Shown: positions 1-15,711 of the stretch, in pieces
How the letters are laid out: every line of letters begins with the position of its first letter
How positions within the stretch are numbered: the stretch's first letter is position 1
Assembly (NCBI GenBank): GCA_012295275.1
Contig: CM022679.1
Location: 14,901,842-14,965,841 of the forward strand
DNA length: 64,000 nucleotides
From: Chrysomallon squamiferum
Lineage: Eukaryota; Mollusca; Gastropoda; Neomphalida; Peltospiridae
Reading direction: 5' to 3'
Made by a program: the position numbers and the translations under genes
Notes under the pieces: generated by a model
The model's database searches: none
The model's input: the letters and a program-made list of their open reading frames with translations, nothing else
What the model was told of the DNA's origin: nothing

Positions 1-315
1 TATTCACAAGTTACGCGTCTTTATTTATTTTCTTGTTGATATCAGTTTCTGTAATCAGATATTAGCGAGAGGAAGGAAAATCGTAACAAAATACTAAACT
101 TTAAAATTCCCAATATTCTTTCCAAAATAAAACAACAAAAAGAGTGAATTACATATCATTTTATTGTGACCTTTCAATCTTCTTAAAATGTACGGCGGTC
201 AGTCATGTGAAATTCAAAGTAAAATAAAAAATTTAAACTCTAAAAAAAAAAATAAATAAATAAATAAATAAATAATAAGAAGAAGAAGATCAAACAGCCT
301 TTGCCTTCAATGTAT
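1..315 (-). other. 3' UTR / downstream flank of the VWA gene
   Basis: AT-rich sequence after the stop codon of the two-VWA-domain gene (stop at 318-316 on the minus strand). Two AATAAA polyadenylation-signal candidates read on the minus strand, at about 159-164 and 24-29. An A/TAAA-rich run lies at 241-280. No other coding potential is seen, and the choice of poly(A) site is not resolved. Confidence 0.45.
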
Positions 316-962
316 TCAGGCTGGTGGTAAAATCATGTTGGCGATTTCGTGAGCAACAGCAGGTAAACGTTTCATACTGTTCACTTTGATAATACGAGAG
401 GAATCGCCGGCGATGTCGCTTAGCTGTACATCGTTGATGGCAGCGCCACCAGGCGAGGGCCATGTCACAACGTAAGTCTTTATTCCATCACTCCGAACGG
501 AAACGGAACTCGACCGAACAAGCGCGTCGTTCTCTCCAGAACCGTCACACAAAACGACCAGGATTTTCTCGGAACGAAAACGTGACGAGTTTCCAAACTG
601 CGCATGCGCTGCAGCAATCCCACCTTCCAGAGACGATCCTGCGTAAGGAATTTCTAGCCCGTCAACTGACTTGACTTTTGTTTTTAACAACTTGGAGTTG
701 CCTGAGATTGCAGACAAAACGTAGACGTCGTCGGTGAACAACGTGATTCCCATGGAGCAGAGAGGAAATCTGAGACTGCTGATGAGTTTCTCGATGAAGA
801 GGAGACAGTCGGAGCAGTACTTCGCCTGAATTCCTTCAATGATCCGAACACTGTGAGAGTGGTCAGCTACTAGAATAATGTCCACCTGTCTCCTTTGTGT
901 TGCTGCAAAACAGAAAATAAAATGTTCAGTCTCTTTCTCTCTGTATCCATTCACACATATAA

Positions 963-1051
<89 letters not shown>

Positions 1052-3196
1052 TTTCGTTCTGAGATGAATTAAAATGTTTCTTTGACAGATCAGAACGACG
1101 GACATACCTACTTTCCTTAACGGAGAGTTAAACCCCACAAATGGCACACTAGCGCTCACTGAAATAACACAGAAAAAGTAATTAAATATCAACAGCAAAC
1201 ATTCAGGTTTTGTTTCACATTAAACTTCTGATTATTTTTATTTTCTCAAAACGACTTGATGTGAACATAACTTAACTTTAATCTACGTATTTTCTTTTCT
1301 TTTCTTTCTTTTAGGGATTATGAAAACAAATATATATATATATTTTTTAAATAAATAAAAAAACTAACAGCGAAATAAATATTTTAGGATGAATATTGTG
1401 ATGATAATGATTACAATGGATACGGTTACTTTATTTTTAAATTGTTATTGAAAATTGTATCCAGTTTATTAGCATTACTTACTGGTGCATATTTGATTTA
1501 ACACTCTGGGGATCAAGGTGACTAAAACATGGTCATTGTCGGTACCCAGTGTTTGTGCAAAACTTCCACTGATCATCAAAGATTCCTGTTAAATATAACA
1601 TTAACATTTGAAATAGAACACCGTTAAATATAAAATCCACAACTAATGTATTGACGAATACACTGAATGATCTGATAATGTTACTACTAATATAAGACTA
1701 AAATTGTTAAGATTTACGTTTTCTAATAGTACAGTTCAGCTGTATAATGAGAATGTACCTTTACGGTTCTAATACTGTGATATAGTTATATTAGTATGAT
1801 CAATGCAGAACGTTCGCAAAGCATTAACTAGTTTGTTTTCTATATTGATGGACAGATATTAGTTTCAGCATGGATATTATGTGTGAATATATTGTTTTTT
1901 TGTTTGTTTGTTTGTTTCTCTCATTTATGTGTTTTATTATGTTTTGCATTTGGGGAAAATATTAATTCAAATTACCTGAATATTGTTGTCACCACTACCA
2001 ACAGTGATGATGTTAATATCATTGTCTCTTGCATCGTGGGCTTCAGACACGGTCCAGTAAAGATTGTCAGATTGTCTGTTAGTTATTAGAATCATTATCT
2101 TCGCAGCATTAGGAATACCTTCATCGTCGAGGTAACTTATAAATAAATAAATAAACATAGAGTAAAAACGATCTAATATTTAAGAAAATCTGGCAACCGA
2201 GAGAAAGATAGAGGTGTGAGGGTGGGTGTGTTTTATTTTCTTCCTTTTTTGGAGTTTGTCTAATTTATAAAAAAAAAAAAAAAAAAAAAAAAAATGTTTT
2301 ATAAGTACAGTTTATAATAACAACACATACTCGGAAAATGACCGAATTGCTGAAAATGTTCGAAGACCTCCAAACTGCGGAATCCAGCGGTTTTCCACCA
2401 CCGTCGATAAATAAGCAGGGTTGCTGCTGAAACCCGATATCTGGCGCACGCTGTCGCTGAAGGCGAACAGAGAAACGCGGACTACACTGAAGTCAAGCTG
2501 TGATAGAAGACCCTGGACGAACGCGATGGAGCCAGGGGAGTACACAATATCCTGCCCCCATTCTGTCATCGTGGACAGAGAATCTCCTAGTCCTATCAAA
2601 ATATCGGTAGGACCACTGAAGCCACAAACTGTTAATAAAGATGAAATATAATGTAAAGTATTTGAACAAAGACTTTAATAAATATCATATATCACCATAA
2701 TTATTGTGGTTGAACTGCTTACAATATAGAGGTTACTTTCTGTGTATGCTTTGGAGCAGTTATAAAAATTTATTAACATTAGATTTATAATTTACAATTA
2801 TCTAACACCAAACATAATTATAGTTAAATAACACACAGATAAACTGTCATTCTGTTTTGATTAGCAACAAATAATTGTTCAAATGCACCTTCTCACTGAT
2901 TAAAAAAAAATCCATATTATGGCCTTTGATCATGGAGAACAGGTAGAACAGGAATACAGCCAATGGCACTTTGAGGACTGCTGATCATGTGATATTTCAT
3001 ACCCAAGGCCAAAACTCAACCAGTGAGCTACTTTCAAATCCACTGTACTTAATGACATAATCATCATCTGTAGATTATTATTTTCAGATAGAAATATTAG
3101 CTGTCATGCTTACACTGTGCTGAAATTGTGTTCAGTGATGCCACCATTAATGTAGCCAAAAATATCTGTTTTGCCATTTGTCCAGCCATTAGCATC
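316..3196 (-). CDS. Protein with two tandem VWA domains (3' six exons; 5' end not found)
   Basis: Exons in transcript order: 3196-3114, 2615-2331, 2135-1976, 1585-1483, 1158-1108, 902-316, all with GT-AG borders. Exon phases match at every junction and total 1269 nt (422 aa plus stop). Residues are numbered from the first exon found. VWA-1 (about 31-200) starts at TDILIGLGDSLS and has the family's GGLRT loop and an ILITN strand. VWA-2 (about 234-420) starts at VDIILVADHSHS, a complete DxSxS metal site, and has LVVLCDGSG at the position of the family's TDG loop. A linker of about 30 residues separates them. VWA domains usually bind extracellular ligands or matrix proteins through a metal ion; the ligand here is unknown. 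The first exon found encodes a Gly/Asn-rich stretch (NGWTNGKTDIFGYINGG) that I cannot assign. It starts mid-gene in phase 0, so a signal peptide and other upstream exons probably lie between 3.2 and 5.7 kb or are missing. The exon structure is well supported; the protein family is not identified. Confidence 0.82.
965..1049. repeat. (GT)n(GA)n microsatellite in a VWA-gene intron
   Basis: A short GT run is followed by about 75 bp of uninterrupted GA, lying in the intron between exons 1108-1158 and 316-902. The open frames across it (RERERE, SLSLSL) are repeat artefacts. Confidence 0.95.
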
Positions 3197-3211
3197 CTGT
3201 CCACATATTAA

Positions 3212-3245
<34 letters not shown>

Positions 3246-4200
3246 TATATTGTATATTATATAATTTTTATATTCACAATTAAAGAACAAAAAACTTTGT
3301 TTTTGAGTATATTGCAGTTCATATTTTGTGGAAAAGATGAGGTGTAATGATTCTGCTCCTAAGTGGGACAATACAGGACTACTATATATGGGTATGTTTG
3401 TGTGTGGGTTTTTTGTGGGTGTTGTTTGTAATATCATTGGGTAATGTGTATGTTTTATTTTACATATTTAGTCAATGCCTATACTTATTCAGTACAAACA
3501 TGAAACCTCTGTTGTTGTTTTTATTTTTTATATTTAATTTTCAGCCTTCAAAATCACCAGAAAAGATACTAAATTTTAATTATTTCACCAGCAGGAGTGT
3601 TTATCTGTCTTAAGCATCAAATAGCACTTAATCTGTATACAGCTTCAGGACTGTTATTATGAACTGACATTTGGAGACCAGTAAAGATAATTTTGTAAGT
3701 GGTGTTGATTGCATCAAGTTTAACAATTCACCCAAGATTAATTCTTCTTCTTTTGCTACTACCGCTACCATTACTACTATTGCTACCACCACAACTACTA
3801 CTGTAAATAATAATAATTTTGTAATTATCATTACTGTTGTTATTATGGAAGCTTATCAGATATATGTAAATCTTAATTGAATTATAATTTCAATTCGTTA
3901 GTATATAATGACAGTAAACAATGGTATATCTTTTTGTGTCATGAAAATAAATACACAAGCTTTGGCAAAGTCTGTAGAAAATAGCTAACACAAAGTCATA
4001 TGTTGATTTATTTCAAATTCAGCAAGTTTTGTAATTTATCTATTTTACAGATGAAATTTCAGTACTGAAAGATGATGGTTTCTTAGACTGTACATTTTAA
4101 TATTTATTCTCTATTCCAACAAACTATATTAATCATCAAAATAATAATATAATTGAAAGCAATGTCATAACCAATGTTATCTTTAAATGATAACAACAAC

Positions 4201-4246
<46 letters not shown>

Positions 4247-5745
4247 CTAACAGTATATTTTTTAATGAAACAAAAGTCAGGCCTAATACATTAGTTTACG
4301 TACCTTGTGACTTGTCACTTCAGCTGAATTTTAAACTATGACTAAGTTTATTTAAGATGGTCATAGGCCACTAAACAAAAACCTGGTGGACATTCTGACC
4401 TCGGGCAGTAGCACTTTTAACAGATCAATCCAAAATTATGATTATCGATGGATAACTGCATAATGATCTTCTCATTGTTATTTACATGTATCATAATAAT
4501 AATTATTAGTAGTAGTATTGTTTTGTGCTAGAGTATCTGAAAATACATTAAACATGTAGTAAATATTTGTACAATTAGTATATTTTATATAGCTTTTAAG
4601 ATTTTGAAATATTAATTACATATAAAATATTTCCAGTATGTTTATTTTTTTAACTTTCTAAATTATTTAAAGGTATAATAGGGGTTGTTGCAATAACTCA
4701 AAGTAACTGCACACAAATGTTTATTTATTACCTTTCTTTTTGAAGTAATTATCTAAAATTATGTCTTGTTCATAATATAGTAGATGTGAATAGAACAAAG
4801 TTCACTTTCATCTTTATTTACAATTCTGCTATTTTTAAAAATTCCATTACATGACTAAACTGTGATTAAATAAAAAAATTAAAAATATACCTAAAAGTAA
4901 ATAAAAAATTAGAACATAAGGCACTGACATTCTTATTTGTTTTAGTTTTGGTGATGTTTATCCAGTTCCAGCAATTTGAAAAATGCTCACATATGAACTA
5001 TATTTTTTTAAATAATATGCTCATCACAAGACATGGGGTTCTTTGATCTAATACAGGATCTGGCGAAAACAAATTGTCTCTATATGCAGTTTGAAGATTC
5101 TAGTGCCAGTTTAGTGGTGGAAGTATCATGAATTTAAATTTGTTCATTCATCCTTTTTCAAACTATCATGAACTTAAATGTACTTATGAATGTTCAGATC
5201 AGAACTATATCGGACATTTAAGATAGTTGCTATGAACAAATATTACTTTATTTTATGTTACACAATTTAACACAATAAAATCTTTGCATTCTTAAATCAG
5301 TGAATAATACCAAACATTTAAAAAAAAAAAAAAAGTCAAAACATTTTTCACCAAGTCATCATTTCAATAACATTTGTAATAGATTTATTTTTGGCTTATT
5401 AACTGATAAATATCAGCAATGATGGTGGATCATTTGTTTATTTTAGGAGGTAGTGGTTATTTAGTCACCCCAGTAATATGAAAAATAGGCAACTTATTTT
5501 TAATGAATAAATTGCTTACTTGTTAACTTAAAGTAAGTTGTGTATATTTAGGAAGATTAATAACACAATCATTCCTCCAAAATTGGTTTTTCAAATTTTC
5601 CCAGTTATTTAACCATGATCATGTATAATCAGCAATTAAAAGCCTTCTCCTACAGCGATCTTATATAAATCAGGTAATACTTTAACACATTACTATTCAT
5701 GTATTTTTATTCATCAGTCAGTAACATGAAACAAAACAAAAAAGA
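3197..5745. other. AT-rich gap between the VWA gene and RPL38
   Basis: No exon is confidently recognised. It contains an (A)n(TA)n tract at 3209-3250, which reads as the polypyrimidine tract of a VWA-gene exon on the minus strand, a mixed trinucleotide repeat at 3750-3815, and an (AAT)n repeat at 4196-4245. Upstream exons of the VWA gene, including any signal peptide, should lie here. A hydrophobic minus-strand frame at 3831-3628 resembles a signal peptide but comes from the trinucleotide repeat. Confidence 0.5.
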
Positions 5746-5767
5746 TTTTTTCTTCTTTTTATAGTTT

Positions 5768-5773
5768 TTATTT
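5768..5773 (-). terminator. RPL38 polyadenylation signal
   Basis: AATAAA on the minus strand, about 10 nt past the RPL38 stop codon. A very short 3' UTR is common in ribosomal-protein genes. Confidence 0.6.
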
Positions 5774-5783
5774 ATAACAATGG

Positions 5784-8673
<2,890 letters not shown>

Positions 8674-9852
8674 CTGAAGAAGTGGAAGCAATCCTGTTTA
8701 AAATAGAAAAGAAAAACATTATTAACAAAGTTGATCAACAAGGTAACACCAGTTTATACAAAGATAAATCAGCAGCAGCAGACCATATCTTCAATAAAAA
8801 AATAAAGATTTAGTTTATGTAAATGTCTACCAAGAGTTACATGAATTATAGCAACATGTTTCGCAGTCTTGAAATACATCTATAATGAATATAACTACCA
8901 GTATCAACATCAACAAATACAATTAACTATTATTTCAATCGTAACAAGTTATGATGTATCAATAATTATAATAATATTCTGTATTCAGTAGCAATGCTAA
9001 CATTTTTTAAAAATTGTCAAATAATAATACCATTAAAATTCAATCCCAAATGTAAAAATGAAAAACGTTCTTAAGATATTTAAGTGTAAAGTTAAAACAT
9101 TTTTAAATAAATTTTATTTTTTTTTTTTTTTTTTAAATAAAATTTTAACCAGCCTGACTATGAAAGATTGGCCTAAATGTTCCATTTAAATAATTTGTTC
9201 AACGTAGTCAATCGTTTTCTTTTTTTTTTACGATGTTTTACCCTAATAATAATAATATTCACTAATTCAGTTTTTACCTATTTCCCTGTTTTATGTTTAA
9301 AGTGTTTTGTTTTATTTTCGGATTGTCAAAAATATCTTAAGAAATTCCCATAACAAAAAAACAAAAAATGTTTGATCTCATTTGCTTAAAACATTTAGTA
9401 AGGTTTAGTGTAAGTTTTGAGGTTGGGAATTTGCCACTGCTGAAAAAAATTAAATTTTAAAAAAGGTAGCGAGCGTCCCTGGCGGCCGGGAGCACTGCTA
9501 TATCCAGTCTACTTTGGTATCCAAACATTAGAACATGTAAAAACCTTCTTTTTTTTAAAAATATAATTAAGTAATTGTCAATGTAACTCAACGAAACTCA
9601 ATAAATTTATTTTTATGATACAGAATGCAACTGTTGTGTTATAAATGAACGGACCAAATAATTATTAATAAACTTAATAAAGTGATCCATGATGCCAGTT
9701 TAAATTGTGTTCTGGTGTTGTACAACACTGAAAAATGTTATCATAAACACATTAACATATACACTAATATGTTATTAAAAAATTAAACTAGGATATCCAA
9801 TACAAATTTAAATCATTTAGCTTGGATGTTACACGATTACATTCACACTTAC

Positions 9853-9894
9853 CACAACAGCTACACACTATTATTATCTTCGGCTAAAAGGAAG
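9853..9894 (-). promoter_or_regulatory. RPL38 first (5' UTR) exon with TOP-like start
   Basis: On the minus strand CTTCCTTTT (9894-9886) resembles the 5' terminal oligopyrimidine tract of ribosomal-protein mRNAs, which couples their translation to mTOR signalling. About 42 nt later comes a strong donor, GTAAGT, at 9852. The exon has no ATG. The start site is inferred from the motif alone. Confidence 0.55.
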
Positions 9895-10705
9895 TTATTC
9901 TTCTTTCGTAACTTCCACCTTAAAGACGCTCTCAACAAAATAAAACAAAGCAACCTTCGAATTTAGAAGACTTAATTTGATCAACAATACCAGATTTGTC
10001 AGTTCTTAACAGTAAGATTAAAGCATTTAAATTATTTCGCAGAATAGTACATATATATTCTTCAGTATATCTCCAATATATCTTCAGTAAATGTCGATGA
10101 ATATTCTTGATTTCGTTTTTTTAAATATATAGAGAAATTAATAATATATAATAATAAATAAATTAAAAAAATAGTACAAATAAAAACAATAAATAAATAA
10201 ATAATATTCGAATTTACTTAATTTAATTCTCTGTTATCGTTGGTTATATGAAATGTTTATTCATTAATAATGTTGAATTCATTAATAATTAATTGCCAAG
10301 AAATTGTAATAATACAATAAAGTGCAAAGTATATGTATTTTTATTTATTAAATAGTACATAATAAAATTAATATATTCAGTTCTACCTTTTAAAGTGATA
10401 TTAAACGAAATTATATTAAATATGCATTAGTTCAACACATTTAAAACTATGCCAAAAGTAGATAAGAGAAAGATAAATTAATTTATTCATATGAAACAGG
10501 ATCAAGATGAAAAAGAGAAAATATTTTTACAAAAATCTATTGATATTGACAAAACAACTTTATTTGATTTAAAAAAAAAAAAAAAAAAACAAGTGAATTA
10601 TTAATAATACTATTATCAGAACCGTTTGCCTCCTTAGTCCTTGCTCCAAGTAATTCGTCTATTGTCTATTTGTGTTAAAATAATGTTATTGTAATTCTAG
10701 TTTCA

Positions 10706-10778
<73 letters not shown>

Positions 10779-10800
10779 TGTATTTTACTTATTTTTTTAG
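9895..10800. promoter_or_regulatory. Divergent intergenic region between RPL38 and CCAR1
   Basis: About 0.9 kb separates the inferred RPL38 start (minus) from the CCAR1 5' exon (plus), so the two housekeeping genes are head to head. The sequence is AT-rich with an A18 run near 10570 and an (ATT)n repeat at 10707-10776 close to the CCAR1 start. No TATA box stands out from the AT background. Confidence 0.5.
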
Positions 10801-10920
10801 GCCGGTACAGATGGTGCGGAGTGCATCTAAACTCGGTGGAGATGTTTAACAGATAGTGGTCGCCATTTTGTTACAAGGTTCGCTGGTTGGTTCTGAATTG
10901 GAAACATTTATCGTTGAGAG
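10801..10920 (+). promoter_or_regulatory. CCAR1: CCAR1 first (5' UTR) exon with YY1-like word
   Basis: This complex sequence ends in GAGAG followed by donor GTATTT at 10921. It contains TCGCCATTTTG at 10860-10870, close to the YY1 word GCCGCCATYTTG often found just downstream of TATA-less start sites. No in-frame start continues from here; translation begins in the next exon at 15563. The 5' boundary is a guess. The preceding TTTTTTTAG just before 10801 could also be read as an acceptor, which would make this an internal 5' UTR exon. Confidence 0.5.
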
Positions 10921-13900
10921 GTATTTATTTAATCATACCATCTCAAGAACTGTCATTGACATACTTTGTTTTATCGTTAATTAAATTTTGTCAGTTGTGT
11001 AACTAAGTGGTCGACTGCATGTAATCGATAACGTTTTCATTTAGGTTGTCTCCCTTCCCAGTTACTCAGTTACAACTTACTGCATTACTGCTATTAATGA
11101 GCAAGTAACGTTATCACTTGTAACAGTGTAAGTGATATAGTATTGCAACCAAGCTGCTTAACACAAATTCATTAATTGCACATTAATATCTTAGACTTAT
11201 GATACATTTATTGTAATCATCATTATTTATTTATTTATTTATTTATTTTGGTAAATGTTATAGATGTTTAAGAATATATAATTATAAATTATATAAATGC
11301 CAATTGGCAATTGTATTTGAAACATTAAAACAGTCTATTCACAAACTTATTTATTCATCAACTCAGTGGTACTGATAAACTCTGCAACTGCCTGTTTTTT
11401 GGTGGTTTCTTTTTTCTTTATTTTTTTATTATTATTTTTTTTAATGTTTAACTGACACTGAAACTTCAGCTTGTGTGGTCAAACTTCAGTGAGTGTGACC
11501 TAATTAGATTTTATTTCCAGTTTAGCCCCTGTCCCCCAAAGCTGATACTCTGCAAGTTTAATTCAGATTCTGACTTAGCCTGATGCAACCATTTTGAATA
11601 TTTTCATAATAAAAAAAAATAAAAAGGAAGAGGAAAATCAATAAAATTGTAGTGACATTTATAAAATGACTGATTTACAGTCATTAGCAATCTCTTTTTC
11701 ATATTTATTTAGATTACAGTATTTCTGAATTAAAACAAGAAAGCAAAATATTTGTTTCACTATGAGTATGATTTATTTAAATAACAAAATAAAATATAAT
11801 CAAATTAGGCATAAAAATGATGTAGATGTATGTATATACCATTATATTTAGTTTGAGTGTATACATGTATACTCATGAAGCATTTTATTATGTTTTTTAT
11901 TTGATTTTTGTTGGATCTGTTTTTTTTTTACCATATTCACAAATGTTACCAAACTGAATAATGCATGTCAAAGTTCCAGAACATTTTAACTAATAATAAA
12001 ATGGCACAGAAGCTTTTATTTCACAGTACCCCTGTGTCAAATCTTAAAATTAAGTAATAATTAACCCCATTTTTGGGTTATGATTATAACCAATTGAAGC
12101 CAAACTGAAACCATATATTCATATATATTTCAAGATGGGGTTCAGGCAGATCCTTTACCATTGATTTTACAGCAGTTAAAGGCACATCATTATTAAGTTT
12201 ATTGTCACTCTTCTGTTTTTTACGCAGTAATACACTCATCTTAATTTTTTACACATGGATGTAGCTGGAAAAATTGCCTTTCAATATCATAACTATTATA
12301 GTTATATAACTATTTCAAAGATAACTGACAAATAGAAATGATTATGTTAATTTATTTATTTATTTATTTATTATTATTTTGGGTTTTTTATTATAAAGAA
12401 GAATAGTTGAAAGTATTGCAATAGTAATAATACTAAATATTATTTTTTGCTATTTAGTAGTGTGTGCTATATTTTCCTGTTTAAAATGTATGACACACAC
12501 ATAACCTAGTCAACAGATTATGTTCATTACCTGAAATAGTTATCACATGTATTCAGAAAGTAGATAATTCCTATGTGTGCACAGATGTAAAAAGACTGCC
12601 TTCACAAAATAACAGGTTTTATTATTTATAAATGTACAGGTGTCAATTATTAATTTTAGCATTTGTTTTATCTTCTAAAAAACATGAATCATTTATTAAA
12701 AAAAAGGAAGAAGAAAAATAGCTAAACGAAGGTCTTTTGAAATGGATGCTCCTTGTTTTGAGCAACATATATGGTTTAGATATAATTTCTGCCTACCCTT
12801 TGTCATATTTTATCATGTTGATTAGAATTTGTCATTAATTACTTTTGTGATTTTGAATACATTATTAAATATATTAACTTATGGGTTTGCTTGCATCCAT
12901 CATTGTTCACAGATTATCACGAGTAAATCATTTTTTCCATTTGCTATTTTCAAGAAAAAGACATGCTTTCCTTTTTGTGGAAATATGTATGTTATTATTA
13001 TTATTATTCTTTTAATACAGTATTGTTCTGAAGAAAATATGTTTGTGTATTTCTGCGTGGGTGTTTTTACTTGTACTTGAAAATTAACTTATATGTTCGT
13101 CATCCCACAGGATAGCACATACCTGCTGATATGCCAACAGAACAGCAATCTATTCAGTTACATTTTTATTAAGAATCAGTCTGAAACCCATCATTTGGCA
13201 GGAACTTTATAACCACTGAACTTCAGCCCTTTTCAAAAAGTCTTTACTTAAAGCACTAACTGCCTATAAATAATTATAAAGCATGTCCTGAACATAATAA
13301 TTAATACTTTAACATGCACACTGCACTAAATCAGTCATCCATTTAATTTGTAATGCATTGCGGCTATTCGTGACGGAGTTCTGCAGGAGGTAGTTGACAC
13401 ACTTTCTATTAGTAATTAATAATTTATATATACATTCAGTTTTAAAATATACATCTGTGAATTGATCTGTCTTCAGACCAGTCTGTGTAAAAGGGTAATG
13501 AATACATTTATCAAGAGGAAAATGACATTCATTTCATAATGTAACAGCAGGATTTTATTAAAATCCTTTAACAGTTTGCTGTCTTAGGTCACAGTGCTCC
13601 AGATACATTATATTTTTAAATAAATTTTACATGCTTGACAGCCTTCAGTGTTTCAGTACTTGGCAGTTGCTGGTTACCTAGACATCAGTTTCAAGTTGCA
13701 TTACAAATGAAACAGCATCTGTGTTAAACATTAATGTGATTTGTGCTTGTAAAGGTAACTTAATCAGGTATAATTGTTGGATATAAACCAAAACTAATCA
13801 TTTTTATTATTCAGTGTATATATATATGTCATTTTTTTTTCTAAATACAGTTTTAGAAAATGTGTTTAATATTAATTTTGTATCCATCCATACAACCTAT

Positions 13901-14918
13901 TAAAGAAAATAAATAAGCAAACATAAAATTATTCTTTGATAATAAATTTTCACATGCAGCATTCAGTAATCACTAAAGCTATATGTTTCATTATATTTCT
14001 GTTTTGGTATAAATGTATTAAATCTTCAAATCACAACTGTTGATATATTATAATCTATAATGGTCTTCTGTGACTGAGAAAAAAAATCAGATGTCAGTAT
14101 TGAATATATCTGTTACTACTGCTTGTATTTGCAGATTTTTGTTGTTTTTTATTTTAGTTACACGTGAAACTGATCTTGCATGTTATGTATTTAAATCAAT
14201 GAAGTACAACTAAAAACATAACTGCATCATCTGAATATCTTTCATATGATTCATAACTATTTTGCAATAAAAGAAAACCAATTTTATTATCTTACATTAG
14301 TTTTTTACATTCAGGTAGTAATCTGTACATAAACAGTGGTATTTATAATGACTCATAATGTCTGAAAACTAAACAGTATAGTGCATGTTTTTGTAATTGA
14401 ATTATTTAATGTTATTACGGAAATGAGTATCAGATGTTTCTAAATTAATATAAAAATATCCAGTGTTCAGAACTAGATGCTGTAGTCTCATTTAAGTGTA
14501 CAAACACAGGAGAAGCATTTTGGTAGTGTTGAGTTGTACACAAATATTCATATTTCTGAATTTGATACCACTCATATTAAGAGTTCATGGAAATGTCTGT
14601 GCAACTTTACCTAACTTGAAATTCCTTTGAAACATCTTTAGTATAAACATTTTTATTTTATTTTATTTTGTTTATTTGTTTTATTTTATTATTATTTATT
14701 GAGATCATTAGATACAATAATTATGTCTAAATGTCAAAAGAAAAGGAATCTATTCATTTTATTCAGACTTAAACCTGTAAATGCGTGCAATCCCATGCTA
14801 TGATAATGTAATACGCCCCCAGTTTTTAACCAGTCATCCTGTTATACTTCGTTTATTTCAAATGCTTCAGTTCATTGGATTGAAGTGGAGCATGATGACA
14901 AAATTACTGCTAGTTATT

Positions 14919-14979
<61 letters not shown>

Positions 14980-15554
14980 AAAAAGTTCATGTAAATATTA
15001 ACTATTTGTTTGAAAGTGGTAAAATTATTTTGATAATGACATTAACAGATACATTACTTTCATAAAAAAAACCCAGTTAAATTAAAAAAAAAACATGTTC
15101 CTTGTTTTTCTGCTGTATATTTGTTGTACATAAACTGGTCTTTAATATTGCAGCCAAACTTTTTTTTCCAGATGTATATTAACAGCTTGAAGTATATTGG
15201 CTCTTCAAAAGAATAGAAAAAGGCAGTTTATCTTTTGTGTGGTTATGTATTGATGCATATGTTAAATGCAGGTTGAATAGGTTTCAGACTTAGAAAAATC
15301 TATTCTAAGTTTGTAGATTAACTAAAAATAGTAAGCACTTTATTCTGTATTATTGAAATTTGTTATCTATCTTCCACAGGCTGATGAATTTTTCTTCTTC
15401 ATCCATTTTAAGTGCAGTGCAGAAGGTGTCTGTAAATGAATTTAGAATTTGTTTTCAGAAATGGAGCATACTTGACTTCATTACCAGTAGTACTGTCTGA
15501 TAAAGAAATAACTGTTGGCTATAGTGTAATAAACTAATTATATCTTTCCTTCAG
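10921..15554 (+). other. CCAR1 intron 1
   Basis: A 4.6-kb AT-rich intron between the 5' UTR exon and the exon carrying the start codon. I see no gene inside it. A (TA)n microsatellite lies at 14922-14972 and several TTTA runs occur (11228-11250, 12352-12375, 14655-14700). It is long enough to hold regulatory elements, but none is obvious. Confidence 0.6.
14922..14972. repeat. (TA)n microsatellite
   Basis: About 25 uninterrupted TA units in CCAR1 intron 1. Confidence 0.95.
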
Positions 15555-15562
15555 TTTTCAGA

Positions 15563-15676
15563 ATGGCTTCCCAGTTTGGTACAGCGAAAAATCCTCCTTG
15601 GGCCAGAACAGGTAAGTAAAGGCATTCTACATTCTGGTGTATTTTCTTTTTATAAATGCAGGTTTTGTATTTTGTG

Positions 15677-15711
<35 letters not shown>

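Noticed and set aside
3628-3831. Minus-strand frame with a hydrophobic start resembling a signal peptide
   Set aside because: The hydrophobic run comes from a trinucleotide repeat, and no splice link to the VWA exons was found.
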